Source: Uloborus plumipes (Eukaryota > Arthropoda > Arachnida > Araneae > Uloboridae). Taken from it: a stretch of DNA of 64,000 nt. A program made the translations under genes and the position numbers. The DNA is taken from the NCBI GenBank assembly GCA_038373865.1, contig JAXGGA010003014.1, positions 46,353 to 110,352 of the forward strand, given 5' to 3'. Under the pieces are notes generated by a model. That model was given only the letters and a program-made list of their open reading frames with translations. It made no database searches and had not been told where the DNA came from. This document shows positions 39,401 to 46,495 of the stretch, in pieces (the first letter of the stretch is position 1; each line of letters begins with the position of its first letter).

Positions 39401-41918
39401 AAAAAACAAAACTTAAAACATTGAACGTTCATAAAAATATTGAGTGAATCAAAGTCTACTGTATATAAAAACTATATTCAACTTAAAATGTATAAATGAA
39501 TACATTTATTTTGTAAATTATTATTATTTTACAAATTGCTTCATAATTCAAGAAACACGTGGACATAAAATTTCGCAAAATTTAAAAACTATATTTTGCA
39601 ATATATTTTCCTGAAGGTTTATAATATATGAAATATTAAATATTGTTTAAAAGCAATCTAGTTAAATAAATATATTATATCAAAGTTTAATAACGGTACC
39701 TAATGGTTGGAAAAAACTAGGCGTTCTGCAAGATTTTTTATTTCTAACATATGAGCATATAACACGTTACTATGACTGTCAGTCAAATCATGTATCCGAA
39801 AAGGTTATTACCAGTTAAGCAAATATTCTGATAAACATAATTAAATTAGTCAGTTATCCGTGTTTTAATTTTAATGGTATTCGAACCGGTAGTCAAGATC
39901 CTTTAATTTTGATTATATTGTAAGAAAAATAAGTGTTTTAATATTGTTATGTACTCTTTGTGTATTTCCTGAAAATAATTCGATTCATCTCATTACTAGT
40001 TTGAGTACGACCATAGGTAAGCGAGTGGGACCATAATTGGTCAAACTCCAGTGTATTCCAATTTATTTAAAAACATATACATGCATTAAAATTGAAAGTA
40101 TCATAGCTATAAAAGTGACATTTTAAAGTTCTAACACCGTTAGGATTTGTTTTTTCATGAACTAAAATTGCAACATTTGTATCCAAATTAAAAAAAAAAA
40201 TGTAAGCATGCCTAGATCTAGTCATTTACTTTATGAGTTCCTTAATTTGATGGAGGCTTTCAGAAAGTCATGGTGAAGATTGTCGAAATTTTTAGGGGGA
40301 GAGAGGGGGTGTTTTTAGGCAGAAATTTTCTTTTTCTTTTTGAGTGTAGTCCCGTAATGTTTGAGGAGGTGCGCCGCCTTGAGGCGTGACACTTTTGACG
40401 TGATTAATATTTTCACTGTCCGAAAATGGCAAAATTATGAGAGAAACATTAGTGATATTTTGAAAGTCGGTCGTCTGTGGAAAACATTGTCAATTAGTAT
40501 TACATTGATCGCTTAAGGCGGGTGTAACATTTAAAATATAAAACCTATGTATCAAATCAAATGTGAGATAATTTTGCAATGCAAATTTGTAATAATAAAA
40601 TTAAATATTATTTTAAGTCGCTCAGCATTAGTTTACTAACTGTTGTTTCCTTCATTGTATCTATGTAAGCATTAGTGGGGAAAGATATAATTGCGGGCCC
40701 ACCCACTAAGTTAAGGCACGAGCCGCCACTGTTTTCCATTATGCAAAAATAAATTGAAAAATTACTTTATTTTGTGTCTTAAATTCCGCTGCCGACATGA
40801 CACTTCATTTGGTAGAAACAGAAAAGTCAAGATTGAAAAAATCTTACCTATAATTTAATGCAGCCGAAGTGAAAATTTTCCATCGGAACTGAAACATCAC
40901 ATATTAGAGCTTCTCCCAGCTTAATTTTTTGGCGCCAAAAAATGTTTTTTCTAGATTTTATCATTCCGGAAGTTGGTTCACTCATCATGTTATGAAAACT
41001 TGTGACAAGCAGAAATTGCTTTTTTTTATCGATCTAAATTCATTTTATCTAAAACTCAAGAGTTAAACGTCATAGATGAACATAAAACACGTTATTTCCT
41101 TTTGTATTTGTATCTGCTCCGATGTTTTATAATCCACAGGATTTTTTTGAACTTTGCGATTCGAATGTGTGACGCGCTGCCGACATGACATTGAGGCAAT
41201 AAAAAGAGTTCTATTGTCATAAATTAAAGTAAAAAATGAAAATTTTGTCATGGATTGTATGTGCGAGGCAGTTTACTGTATGGGAAAAGAAAAATTTTTG
41301 GTTTTTATTTGGAAGTGCTTGAGAAATTCATTTGTGACTTAAATTAGCACTTTTCCTGATATTCACCTGTACAGAGTTATGCCTTGAAAATTGGCTAAAT
41401 TTGATTAATTAATATCTCCTGTCGTAATTAACGGACAGAAACATGCTAAAACTTTTCTTTTTCAGAAAAAAAACCCCTTTCCAGTAATTATCAATTATCC
41501 CCTCAATTATGGCGGATACACCAAAAATGAGACTAATTAATTATTTTAAAAATAACTAATTCAAAATTTGGCTTTCGAGGTGCATTTTACTGGAATACGT
41601 TCGAATTTTTGAGCCAAATTTCAGGTCTGTGGGTGCTGTGGGGGCTTCTGGCCAGCGGTTACAAACAAACGAACAAACACCATCATCTTCTATATATATA
41701 AAGACATCACACTACTTCCTCGTAAGCATATTAAATAATTTATGAAATGACAAAAATTTGAACAAAATTTATAACTGCTTTTGTACACAAGAAAGAAGTT
41801 TCAATGTAAAAATAAAATGTATTGAAAAATACCTGATTTGACTGGTTAAGCTGTCTTTTATGGTAACAGGAACGGTCTTGGAGAACAATTTCTGCCCATC
41901 TGTATCGCTTTGAAGCAT
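9185..41918 (-). CDS. SASS6: SAS-6 centriole assembly protein, complete gene of 14 coding exons
   Basis: Coding exons on the minus strand, in order: 41918-41833, 29699-29639, 27180-27101, 26727-26623, 24305-24131, 22128-21931, 21503-21387, 20012-19755, 18568-18425, 16041-15916, 14641-14560, 14464-14367, 12810-12731 and 9476-9185. All phases agree and give 633 residues; vertebrate SASS6 has about 650. The protein dimerises and assembles the ninefold cartwheel that templates centrioles. Residues 1-169 form the XRCC4-like head. [18 protein letters not shown] and [17 protein letters not shown] are the PISA region, and [16 protein letters not shown] carries the NPF Phe (about F139) that docks into the neighbouring head. 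Residues 170-480 are heptad-rich coiled coil, including RELKAKI. Residues 480-633 are Pro/Ser/Asn-rich with a basic end, RKTRKT. Start: the exon-1 ATG gives the expected head length. Introns 2 and 10 need GC-AG splicing. I am confident of family and exon set; expression and 5'UTR are untested. Confidence 0.93.
10874..10968 (-). pseudogene. mariner transposase N-terminal remnant
   Basis: The minus strand encodes [25 protein letters not shown], a TGA, then RPSNRK. This matches the second helix-turn-helix and 'FxEGRxxxxDxxRxGRPS' hinge of mariner transposases (HTH_48 family). The stop codon and absence of the DDD catalytic part show that it is dead. It lies in the last SAS-6 intron. Confidence 0.7.
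11116..12095. repeat. Element with a 403-bp tandem duplication, hAT-like TAGGGCTGCAAC end
   Basis: Two direct copies, about 11269-11671 and 11673-12075, share the CGCCTTGTTTTA(T/C)CTCTCACTTGG start, the AAACTTTGTTACTGAAACATTCA middle and the AAGCACCTGTTTTGCTGAAA end, with about 90% identity by eye. TAGGGCTGCAACATCGATG at 11114 resembles a hAT terminus, and ACATC(G)ATG words recur inverted at the right end. It lies within a SAS-6 intron. Confidence 0.65.
12731..12810 (-). CDS. SASS6: SAS-6 coding exon 13 (disordered tail)
   Basis: Acceptor TATCGCAG; donor AAG|GTAAAA; 26 codons plus 2 nt. It encodes [20 protein letters not shown] and SKLPL, low-complexity tail sequence. Assigned by splice sites and phase rather than conservation. 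Confidence 0.75.
13417..13886. mobile_element. Palindromic MITE with ~65-bp inverted ends
   Basis: The left end AGTCTAATTTTTTCACTGTA and the complement of the right end match over about 65 bp, through GCCGCTCATTTGGTTTTAG and CAAGTTTCT to ACAGCTG, with a few mismatches. The 470-bp element has no coding sequence. No clear target duplication was found. It lies in the SAS-6 intron between exons 12 and 13. Confidence 0.75.
14367..14464 (-). CDS. SASS6: SAS-6 coding exon 12 (coiled-coil end)
   Basis: Acceptor in a T-run ending TTTAG; donor CAG|GTATAA. It encodes [11 protein letters not shown], the counterpart of the conserved LITWLNKELNE end of the SAS-6 coiled coil, then a Pro/Ser-rich stretch. 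Confidence 0.9.
14560..14641 (-). CDS. SASS6: SAS-6 coding exon 11 (coiled coil)
   Basis: Acceptor TTTAATAG; donor TCTA|GTGAGT; 27 codons plus 1 nt. It encodes [20 protein letters not shown] and ELKNKES; the leftover A completes Ile with exon 12. Confidence 0.85.
14781..15290 (-). mobile_element. Probable solo LTR (minus strand)
   Basis: Read on the minus strand, the segment has TATAAATA (15085-15092), a downstream transcribed-type region, AATAAA at 14850-14855, and ends ...GAACTCGTTACA, as LTRs ending in CA do. No gag or pol sequence adjoins it. The outer 5' limit and target duplication could not be fixed, so the right boundary is a guess. It lies inside the SAS-6 intron between exons 10 and 11. 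Confidence 0.45.
15916..16041 (-). CDS. SASS6: SAS-6 coding exon 10, probable GC donor
   Basis: Acceptor ATTGTAG; 42 codons beginning [20 protein letters not shown] and ending ELATKKIQ. The frame into exon 11 requires the exon to end at CAG|GCAGGT. The GT four bases further (GCAG|GTATAT) leaves one extra base, and exon 11 would then stop within six codons. A GC-AG intron is the simplest reading, though the donor has one base off consensus. Confidence 0.75.
17297..17318. repeat. Poly-C tract of about 22 bases
   Basis: A long mononucleotide run inside a SAS-6 intron. A shorter G-run of this kind lies at 13299-13313 and a C-run at 16337. Length is likely to vary between individuals. Confidence 0.8.
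17707..17881. mobile_element. Tigger/pogo-like MITE, copy 2
   Basis: Same 175-bp CTGTC...GACAG palindromic family as 3157-3331, in the opposite orientation, flanked by TA. It lies in the SAS-6 intron between exons 9 and 10. Confidence 0.8.
18425..18568 (-). CDS. SASS6: SAS-6 coding exon 9 (coiled coil)
   Basis: Acceptor AATTTTAG; donor AAA|GTAAGT; 48 codons in phase 0, [20 protein letters not shown] onward to KYNFAK. Heptad-rich and in line with the ATIKSLSAEL region of the human protein. Confidence 0.88.
19755..20012 (-). CDS. SASS6: SAS-6 coding exon 8 (coiled coil)
   Basis: Acceptor TCGATGCAG; donor AAG|GTACAA; 86 codons. It contains [20 protein letters not shown], matching the STIRELKAKL segment of vertebrate SASS6, and continues with long heptads to EAHRREK. 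Confidence 0.92.
20889..20982. repeat. Hairpin with CCAGCTCGTTTA arms
   Basis: CCAGCTCGTTTATTCC and the later GGAATAGGAATTAAACGAGCTGG pair as an imperfect inverted repeat around a CTGCAG core. It is probably a small transposon remnant in a SAS-6 intron. Confidence 0.55.
21387..21503 (-). CDS. SASS6: SAS-6 coding exon 7 (coiled coil)
   Basis: Acceptor TTTCGTAG; donor AAG|GTTCTT; 39 codons in phase 0. It encodes a very charged segment, [19 protein letters not shown], then [14 protein letters not shown]. Confidence 0.85.
21931..22128 (-). CDS. SASS6: SAS-6 coding exon 6 (coiled coil start)
   Basis: Acceptor ATTTTACAG; donor AAT|GTAAAT; exactly 66 codons. It begins [17 protein letters not shown] and ends with [12 protein letters not shown], with a continuous heptad pattern that follows the head as in the human protein. 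Confidence 0.88.
23704..23918. mobile_element. Small palindromic MITE
   Basis: The arms TTTTAGCACTAATAAGCAGG / complement, extending through GCAAATTTTTAATCCAA on the outside and CTGCAG on the inside, match over about 60 bp and enclose about 85 bp. Non-coding. Located in the SAS-6 intron between exons 5 and 6. Confidence 0.7.
24131..24305 (-). CDS. SASS6: SAS-6 coding exon 5 (NPF motif exon)
   Basis: Acceptor TTCTTTTACAG; donor AAG|GTAGGC. It encodes the last head strands with [18 protein letters not shown]. The Phe of NPF is the residue that inserts into the partner head pocket to form the cartwheel ring in studied SAS-6 proteins. Confidence 0.93.
26623..26727 (-). CDS. SASS6: SAS-6 coding exon 4
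   Basis: Acceptor TATTTTAG; donor AA|GTGAGT. It encodes [20 protein letters not shown] and LIELCLNEE..., the helix after the PISA region. The ends are phase-compatible with exons 3 and 5. Confidence 0.9.
27101..27180 (-). CDS. SASS6: SAS-6 coding exon 3
   Basis: Acceptor CTTTTGCAG; donor AA|GTTTGT; phase-2 end. It encodes [18 protein letters not shown] and LSEEDFQ, the most conserved part of the PISA region. Confidence 0.88.
27286..29094 (-). mobile_element. ACTAGC-type dispersed element, 1.8 kb
   Basis: On the minus strand it begins ACTAGCGGTACCCGCACGG followed by CTTTGCCCG, and ends with GACAGACAGA repeats and CTTTATTATTAGTAG. Related starts occur at 35679 and 58993. The CTGTCTGTC tract followed by AAAACCGTTCGG(T)CGATTTTCATG is a pattern I associate with widespread arthropod repeats. 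I cannot name the class. It contains GGCGATAT/CGCCAA-rich sequence near 28610-28790. It fills the SAS-6 intron between exons 2 and 3. Confidence 0.6.
29639..29699 (-). CDS. SASS6: SAS-6 coding exon 2, ending at a GC donor
   Basis: Acceptor TTCTTGCAG; 61 nt; it encodes [20 protein letters not shown]. The reading frame continues correctly into exon 3 only if the exon ends at AGAAAA|GCAAGT, the classic GC-AG donor form. The nearby GT (TCTG|GTATTT) would shift the frame into an early stop. Joined to exon 3, RKELVV aligns with RKDLVI of vertebrate SASS6. Confidence 0.8.
31013..31330. repeat. G/C-run rich repeat fragments
   Basis: CAAGGGCGTATTTAAGGGG followed by long G and C runs, then C8 at 31209. 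CAAGGGCGTATTTA looks like a hAT-type terminus. A separate CAGTATACTCTCGATTATCCG fragment at about 30727 resembles a pogo end. Individual boundaries are unclear. Located in SAS-6 intron 1. Confidence 0.4.
31620..31727. repeat. Short tandem repeat, ~40 bp x3
   Basis: AAATTTAAAATAAAGTG(T/C)AA followed by (T/G)(C/T)ATTCCTCCC-like sequence occurs three times in a row with small changes. In SAS-6 intron 1. Confidence 0.7.
32185..33125. repeat. Degenerate ~84-bp repeat element, copy B
   Basis: Same orientation and order as 1-905, with only scattered substitutions and small indels. The homology stops abruptly after GTTTTGGAGGGAA near 33120, where copy A continues differently, so one of the two is truncated there. 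Related but more diverged units extend left to about 32030. Open frames in both copies are incidental. Located in SAS-6 intron 1. Confidence 0.8.
33590..34608. other. Intron sequence without recognised gene
   Basis: AT-rich intron-1 sequence of SAS-6. Near 33679-33740 there is a C-run and CAGGGCCGCGCCAAGCC, a possible end of a DNA transposon. Otherwise I see nothing definable. Confidence 0.4.
34615..35576. mobile_element. CAGGGTGTC-ended element with 6-bp target duplication
   Basis: The left tip is CAGGGTATCTGC and the right tip is the complement of CAGGGTGTCCGC. TGCGTA is duplicated directly outside (34609-34614 and 35577-35582). Both subterminal regions carry repeated CCATGACTTTCC(A/C)TGAC words (34652-34697 and 35448-35560). 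A 962-bp non-autonomous DNA transposon. The tips look hAT-like, but the duplication is 6, not 8. Confidence 0.7.
37120..41425. mobile_element. Nested inverted-repeat element with GCCGACATGAC words
   Basis: 37122-37265 and the complement of 41335-41425 share CAGGAGATAT, TTTTCAAGGC(T/A)TAACTCT and GGTGAATATCAGGAAAAGTG in the same order, so they form imperfect inverted ends 4.3 kb apart. (T/G)CCGACATGAC occurs at 38092, 38108, 40787 and 41178, and a variant near 37419. The left arm has a ~60-bp insertion. Function is unknown; no coding sequence is recognised. Confidence 0.55.
38205..40731. mobile_element. CAGGGGCGGCTC-ended DNA element, 2.5 kb
   Basis: The tips CAGGGGCGGCTCCT and the complement of CAGTGGCGGCTCGTG are followed inside by GGGCCCACCCA on the left and GGGCCCACCCACTAA on the right, that is, in matching inverted positions. 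They resemble hAT ends. No target duplication is visible. The interior is AT-rich with no transposase. Confidence 0.6.
41833..41918 (-). CDS. SASS6: SAS-6 coding exon 1
   Basis: ATG at 41918; 28 codons plus 2 nt; donor CAG|GTATTT. It encodes [20 protein letters not shown] and a short remainder, matching the first strand of the SAS-6 head. The AG left over joins G of exon 2 to make Arg. Confidence 0.8.
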
Positions 41919-42620
41919 ATTTTTTCTATTCCATCAGTTATATTCACTAAAACGAATATAAATACGTGGAATTATTCATATATGAAAAAATTTCAATCAG
42001 TATACTGTTCCCAAATATCTTTCAGGAAAACAATAAAAGACCAAAAAAGTTATTCCTTACACATGAAATAGCAGTCACTTGTTGTGAACACAATGTAAAA
42101 AAAAACGAAGAAAACAAATTAAATAGATATTTCGATCATATTTTTACGATCACTGACACTTCCAGTGAAATTATTTTCGTTTACATGTGAAAATATTTTG
42201 ATTGAGCTTGCTTACGCGCTTCTTTGTTTTCATGTTTTCATTGGTTGTCACCAGGGAGTCTATAGGCTAAGGAGATAAATCTCCGCTTCCGAAAAGTGGC
42301 GATAATTTTTCACTTTTCTAGAGGGCGCTGTTCCGCGGTGGGTAACGCATTTTACGAGAACGTCGGTGTTTTCAGTGCAAATCCGAAAATTTTAAATTCG
42401 CCGGGAAAAATAGAAAACTTTGAAAATAAATTATAATCTTTTGTACATGATTACTATGCATACTGAAGATTAAGCTATCGTGAATCAGAAAGTTCTAAAG
42501 AGCTTGGATTTTGAGAAAAAAAATATTTTTCTTAATGCATCGGCGAAGGCCCTGCGTCGTCTGCTAAGCTATCGGCCGTATTGGCGTGGGCGTGGTTTGA
42601 GAATTTACGTGTTATTCGCG
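41919..42620 (-). promoter_or_regulatory. SASS6: SAS-6 upstream region (5'UTR/promoter expected)
   Basis: No splice acceptor is obvious just upstream of the ATG, so a 5'UTR probably continues here. No TATA box is convincing. 42240-42360 is less AT-rich than its surroundings. Its complement has AGTGAAAAATTATCGCC, GGAGATTTATCTCC and CTGGTGACAACC in the order also seen at 52750-52830. It may be a repeat captured near the promoter. Confidence 0.35.
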
Positions 42621-45545
42621 TAAATTTCTATTATGCTGAGACTCTAGTAATTACTTCCATTACTTTGCACTAAAAGATATTTATTTCGGAGAATCATAGC
42701 GTAATTGAATTCGGGTTAATAAAGAGCAAATGAGCAAAATAATCGTTTTAAAATAGATTATATATATAAAATGGACTTTCTCTCGCGAAACTCAGCTTTA
42801 ACTTGCAAATTTTTTCTCAAATAAACTGACGTCCTCATTTTCTGCTTCGATAAATTTGTTTAAAGGTTAATTTTTTTCGATCGGCAATTTTTCAATTTGA
42901 ATGACATAAATGTTCGTATGTTTTATATTATACAAATCAAAATAAATAAGTGCATAATTTTGTGGATTTAATACCAAAGTCTATTTGGGGGGGGGGGGCA
43001 TTACGCCCCCCTCCCGACTTTGGGAAAAAAATGTATTTTCATATAAGTGGGAGTGGTTTTTGTTGTTTTCGAGGAAATTTGCTTTGATTTTACACCCTTT
43101 TATCCCCCCACCCCTGGAAAAATTTGAAATGAAGGGCGACAAGGTGTATAGAATTCGAGGTAACTCCCCTACCCCCATCCCTGCATTTTCAAGCATACCT
43201 TTCCGTAGTTTATAATTTAAAAAAAAAAAATTAAAATTGCGATGCAATCCATTTTAACTCCTATATTTACTAATAATTACTGTTATGACCTCCACTCTTT
43301 ACCAGTTAAGTAAATTCTGGCTGCAAATTTTTTTTCAAATCCAAACTGTCTTATATGTTCAACATGAAAAAATTGTATGGTGCAAAATGTATTGAAAATT
43401 GCTTAGGAGCTGTTCATAAATCTCGCTTTTTCCCAATATTTTAAACCCCTTTGAAACAAAGTGTCGCAGTTCTCTTTAACCCTTACCCATTTGTCACATG
43501 TCACACTACTTTTCAAACATATTTCTGTAAAATATGCAATGTCACACTTCTTGTTACCCCACCTTCCTTCTTGTCACTAACTGTCACAATTTCATGAAAC
43601 CCTTTCCTCCCCCAAAATGTTACTTCATTTGTGAATAGCGCCACATTTTCAAGAGTTTTGTTGACACATAACATACCAAAAGGTTTTAATGTCACAAAAT
43701 ACCATCATAATACCTAGCATAAGCCGACATGCCGCAAAATGTTTGTGTGCTATACTTTATATTATACAAATCAAAATAAGTAAGTGCATAATTTCTGTGA
43801 CCTTAATACCTAAGTCTATTGGGGGGGGGGGGTCAATACCCCCTCACCCGGCTTTGTGAAATCAATGTAATTTCATATAAGTGGGAGTGGTTTTTGTTGT
43901 TTTCGAGGAAATTTGCTTTGATTTTACACCCTTTTATCCCCCCACCCCTGGAAAAATTTGAAATGAAGGGCGACAAGGTGTATAGAATTCGAGGTAACTC
44001 CCCTACCCCCATCCCTGCATTTTCAAGCATACCTTTCCGTAGTTTATAATTTAAAAAAAAATGAAAATTGAGATGCAATCCATTTTAACTCCTATATTTA
44101 CTAATAATTACTGTTATGACTAAGGCTCGACCGATGCATCGGCCAGGCCGATGCATCGGCGCCGATGGTTGAAATTTTTTCCATCGGCCATCGGCATCGG
44201 CCGCCGATGCTAACATGGAAAAAACATCGGCCCATCGGCCTCAAAAATATCTAAATGCCGATGCCAGGCCGATGTTTTTTTTTTTTTTCAAGTTTTTTTT
44301 AAGAGGGAATTCTATTTTCTCTATTTTTACGTCACAATTAAAAGTATGTCCTGCATGTGGCTTGAAATCGGGCAGCAAACGGGACTAATACAGTTCTGGG
44401 TTTTGAAGTTTTCCGAATCGGGCAGATACCGAAATTTTCACAATACAGCAGACACTTTCCGAGTGATTGCTTTGATGCGAGTATTAAGAATTACAGTAAC
44501 ACCTCCGAATAACGGAACAGGAAGTTTTGTCCGTTATTGGGAGGTGTTCGCTATCAGGGAGGATTATGCTATTTCAGATTTGACCTATTAGTTTAATGCA
44601 GAATTATAATATTGAATATGTACCATTGCCATCTTGCACTACGATACTGATAATTTGTGTATTATTTACTATATCTCGCTTGCACTCATATCATTTTACC
44701 TTTGCACTTTTAAATGCTATCGTGCCTTTCCATTGCAATTATTCCCCCCCCCCCCCCCCAAATCTCTTTTACCGTAACTTTCTAAAAGAAGCATAGTTCG
44801 CCTGCTTACGCATTTTTCTCCACTGTTCTATGATAATCTATGAGATATTTTCATTGAAAAATTACAATTGTAAATATGTCGACGGCCTCTATAACTTACC
44901 ATCATATACTCATTACTCAAGTCTATTTTATTTAAACTATATTAGGGATGGGATATGATGGATACAATTTCGGAGCAGCTAAAATTCTGTTTTGGAGAGG
45001 AAAAATAATTATTTTGAAGCCTATTGGAGGAAAAAAAAACCACGTCTTAGAGCGAAACCGACGCTTGGAGTAGGCTGAAGCAGGAAAATTACAATTTTGG
45101 CGCGACGGAAGCAAAAATGAAAAAAAAAAAAAAAAAAAAGCCATTTTGATGCAAGATTCAGCAAAATAAAAAATCAAACTAGGAGCAAAAGAAGCAAAAA
45201 AAAAAAAACATGGTTATTTATTTTTTGATAAAATGAGTTATGTAACCTGTCACAATTTTAACGAACATTGAAGCATTTTTGTTCATACATTTTAAGTTTA
45301 GCGAAATTCAAGCTATGAATAAGTATTGTGATTTATCTGTAGCCTTTTTAGCCTACTCTCCAGTTAAAAAAAAAAAAAAACAACGAAAAAAGCATTAAAA
45401 GCGGTTTAATGCATCATAAAATTATCACCAGGCCCAAAAAAAAGTCAAACAGAAATAAAAAATTTTTTAAAAAATCAAAAACTTGAAATTTGGAAAGTAG
45501 GGTTTTGGATGGGGAATTTGTGTCGCTCTGTCTGACCCCCCCCCC

Positions 45546-45972
45546 TAATAACTTTTGAATGAACATTCCGATTTGTACAAACTTTTTTTCTGTTGGAAAG
45601 ATCTCGGCGAGTACAGCTCATTCCCATATTTGATTTGTCAAATTGAACAATTTTTGGTGCAACTTTGAACCGTTCAAACTACATGTCCCGCGATACTAAC
45701 TTTTTAGTAAACAGTCCGATTTGAACAAACTTTTATTTGTTGGAAAGATCTTATCAAGGATACTTCATTCCCGTATTTAAATTTCCGATTTAAACATTTT
45801 TTCGTTAAACATTGAACCGTTCAAACAAGCTGTCACCCCTAATAACTTTTGAGTCAACAGTCCTATTTAAACACTTTTTTTTGTTCGAAAGATCTCGGCG
45901 AGGGCACCTCATTCTCATATTTCGCATTTTGATTTGAACCATTTTTCGTTCAATATTGAACCGTTCAGAAAA
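45546..45972. repeat. Tandem repeat, ~147 bp x3
   Basis: Three units start near 45546, 45695 and 45840. Each has TAACTTTT(G/T)A, GTTGGAAAGATCT(C/T)..., CTCATTC(C/T)C(A/G)TATTT and TTGAACCGTTCA. One unit has a counterpart at 2575-2630. Confidence 0.8.
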
Positions 45973-46117
45973 AGACTTAACATTGCATTTACGGGGAAAT
46001 TTAAGTTTAATGTATATTCTGAACTTTTAGGCGGATTTCCTTTAAACTAACTTCGTTAGAAAATGGTTTTGATAAATAATGTATGTAAAGTACTTTTCTG
46101 AATAAGCTGCAGTGAGG

Positions 46118-46495
46118 ACTCTGCTTCCGACTCCTTGACTCTGACTCCGACTCCGCAAGCATGGCAGAAATGCAGGCTCGAAAAAAAAAAAAGACCCACT
46201 CCTACCATTATAATTTTAGAGCTTTCGACTTCGACTGACGAATCTAATTTTTTAAAACCGACTCCGACACCGAATCTTCGACTCCAACTCCGCCCCTATG
46301 GTAGAAATACAGGCTCGGAAAAAAAAAGACAGTCCTACTATTAGAATTTTTGTGCCTTTGATTCTGACTCTACCTGTCAATTGCGACTGATGACTCCGAC
46401 TTTTCAACCCCAACTCTGAAGTCTCGACTCTAACTCTGACTCAGCAAATATTGCAGAAATGCAGACTGTCAAAAAATGACCGACTCCTACTCTAA
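46118..46495. repeat. Degenerate CTCCGACTC-rich tandem repeat, ~150 bp x3
   Basis: Units contain runs of GACTCCGACTC-type words, then GCAGAAATGCAGGCTCG(A/G)AAAAA and CCTAC(C/T)ATTA. Open frames here reflect the triplet repeat, not a gene. Confidence 0.7.

Larger units (their letters stand above)
35679..41702 (+). mobile_element. ACTAGC-type element, 6-kb composite
   Basis: The left start ACTAGCAGTACCCGCACGG matches the starts at 29094 (minus) and 58993. The right end has AAACAAACGAACAAACACC and a TATATATATA tract, like the tails of this repeat type. Inside, 37120-41425 has its own inverted ends and 38205-40731 a further element. No intact protein is seen. It makes up half of SAS-6 intron 1. 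Confidence 0.5.

Noticed and set aside
43819..44078. Open frames on both strands repeated at 42981-43247 and 43819-44078 with similar proteins
   Set aside because: They repeat because the ~830-bp unit is duplicated, and they overlap on opposite strands with poly-G/C runs. No family features.
46135..46344. Frame with TPTP repeats
   Set aside because: Direct translation of the CTCCGACTC tandem repeat.
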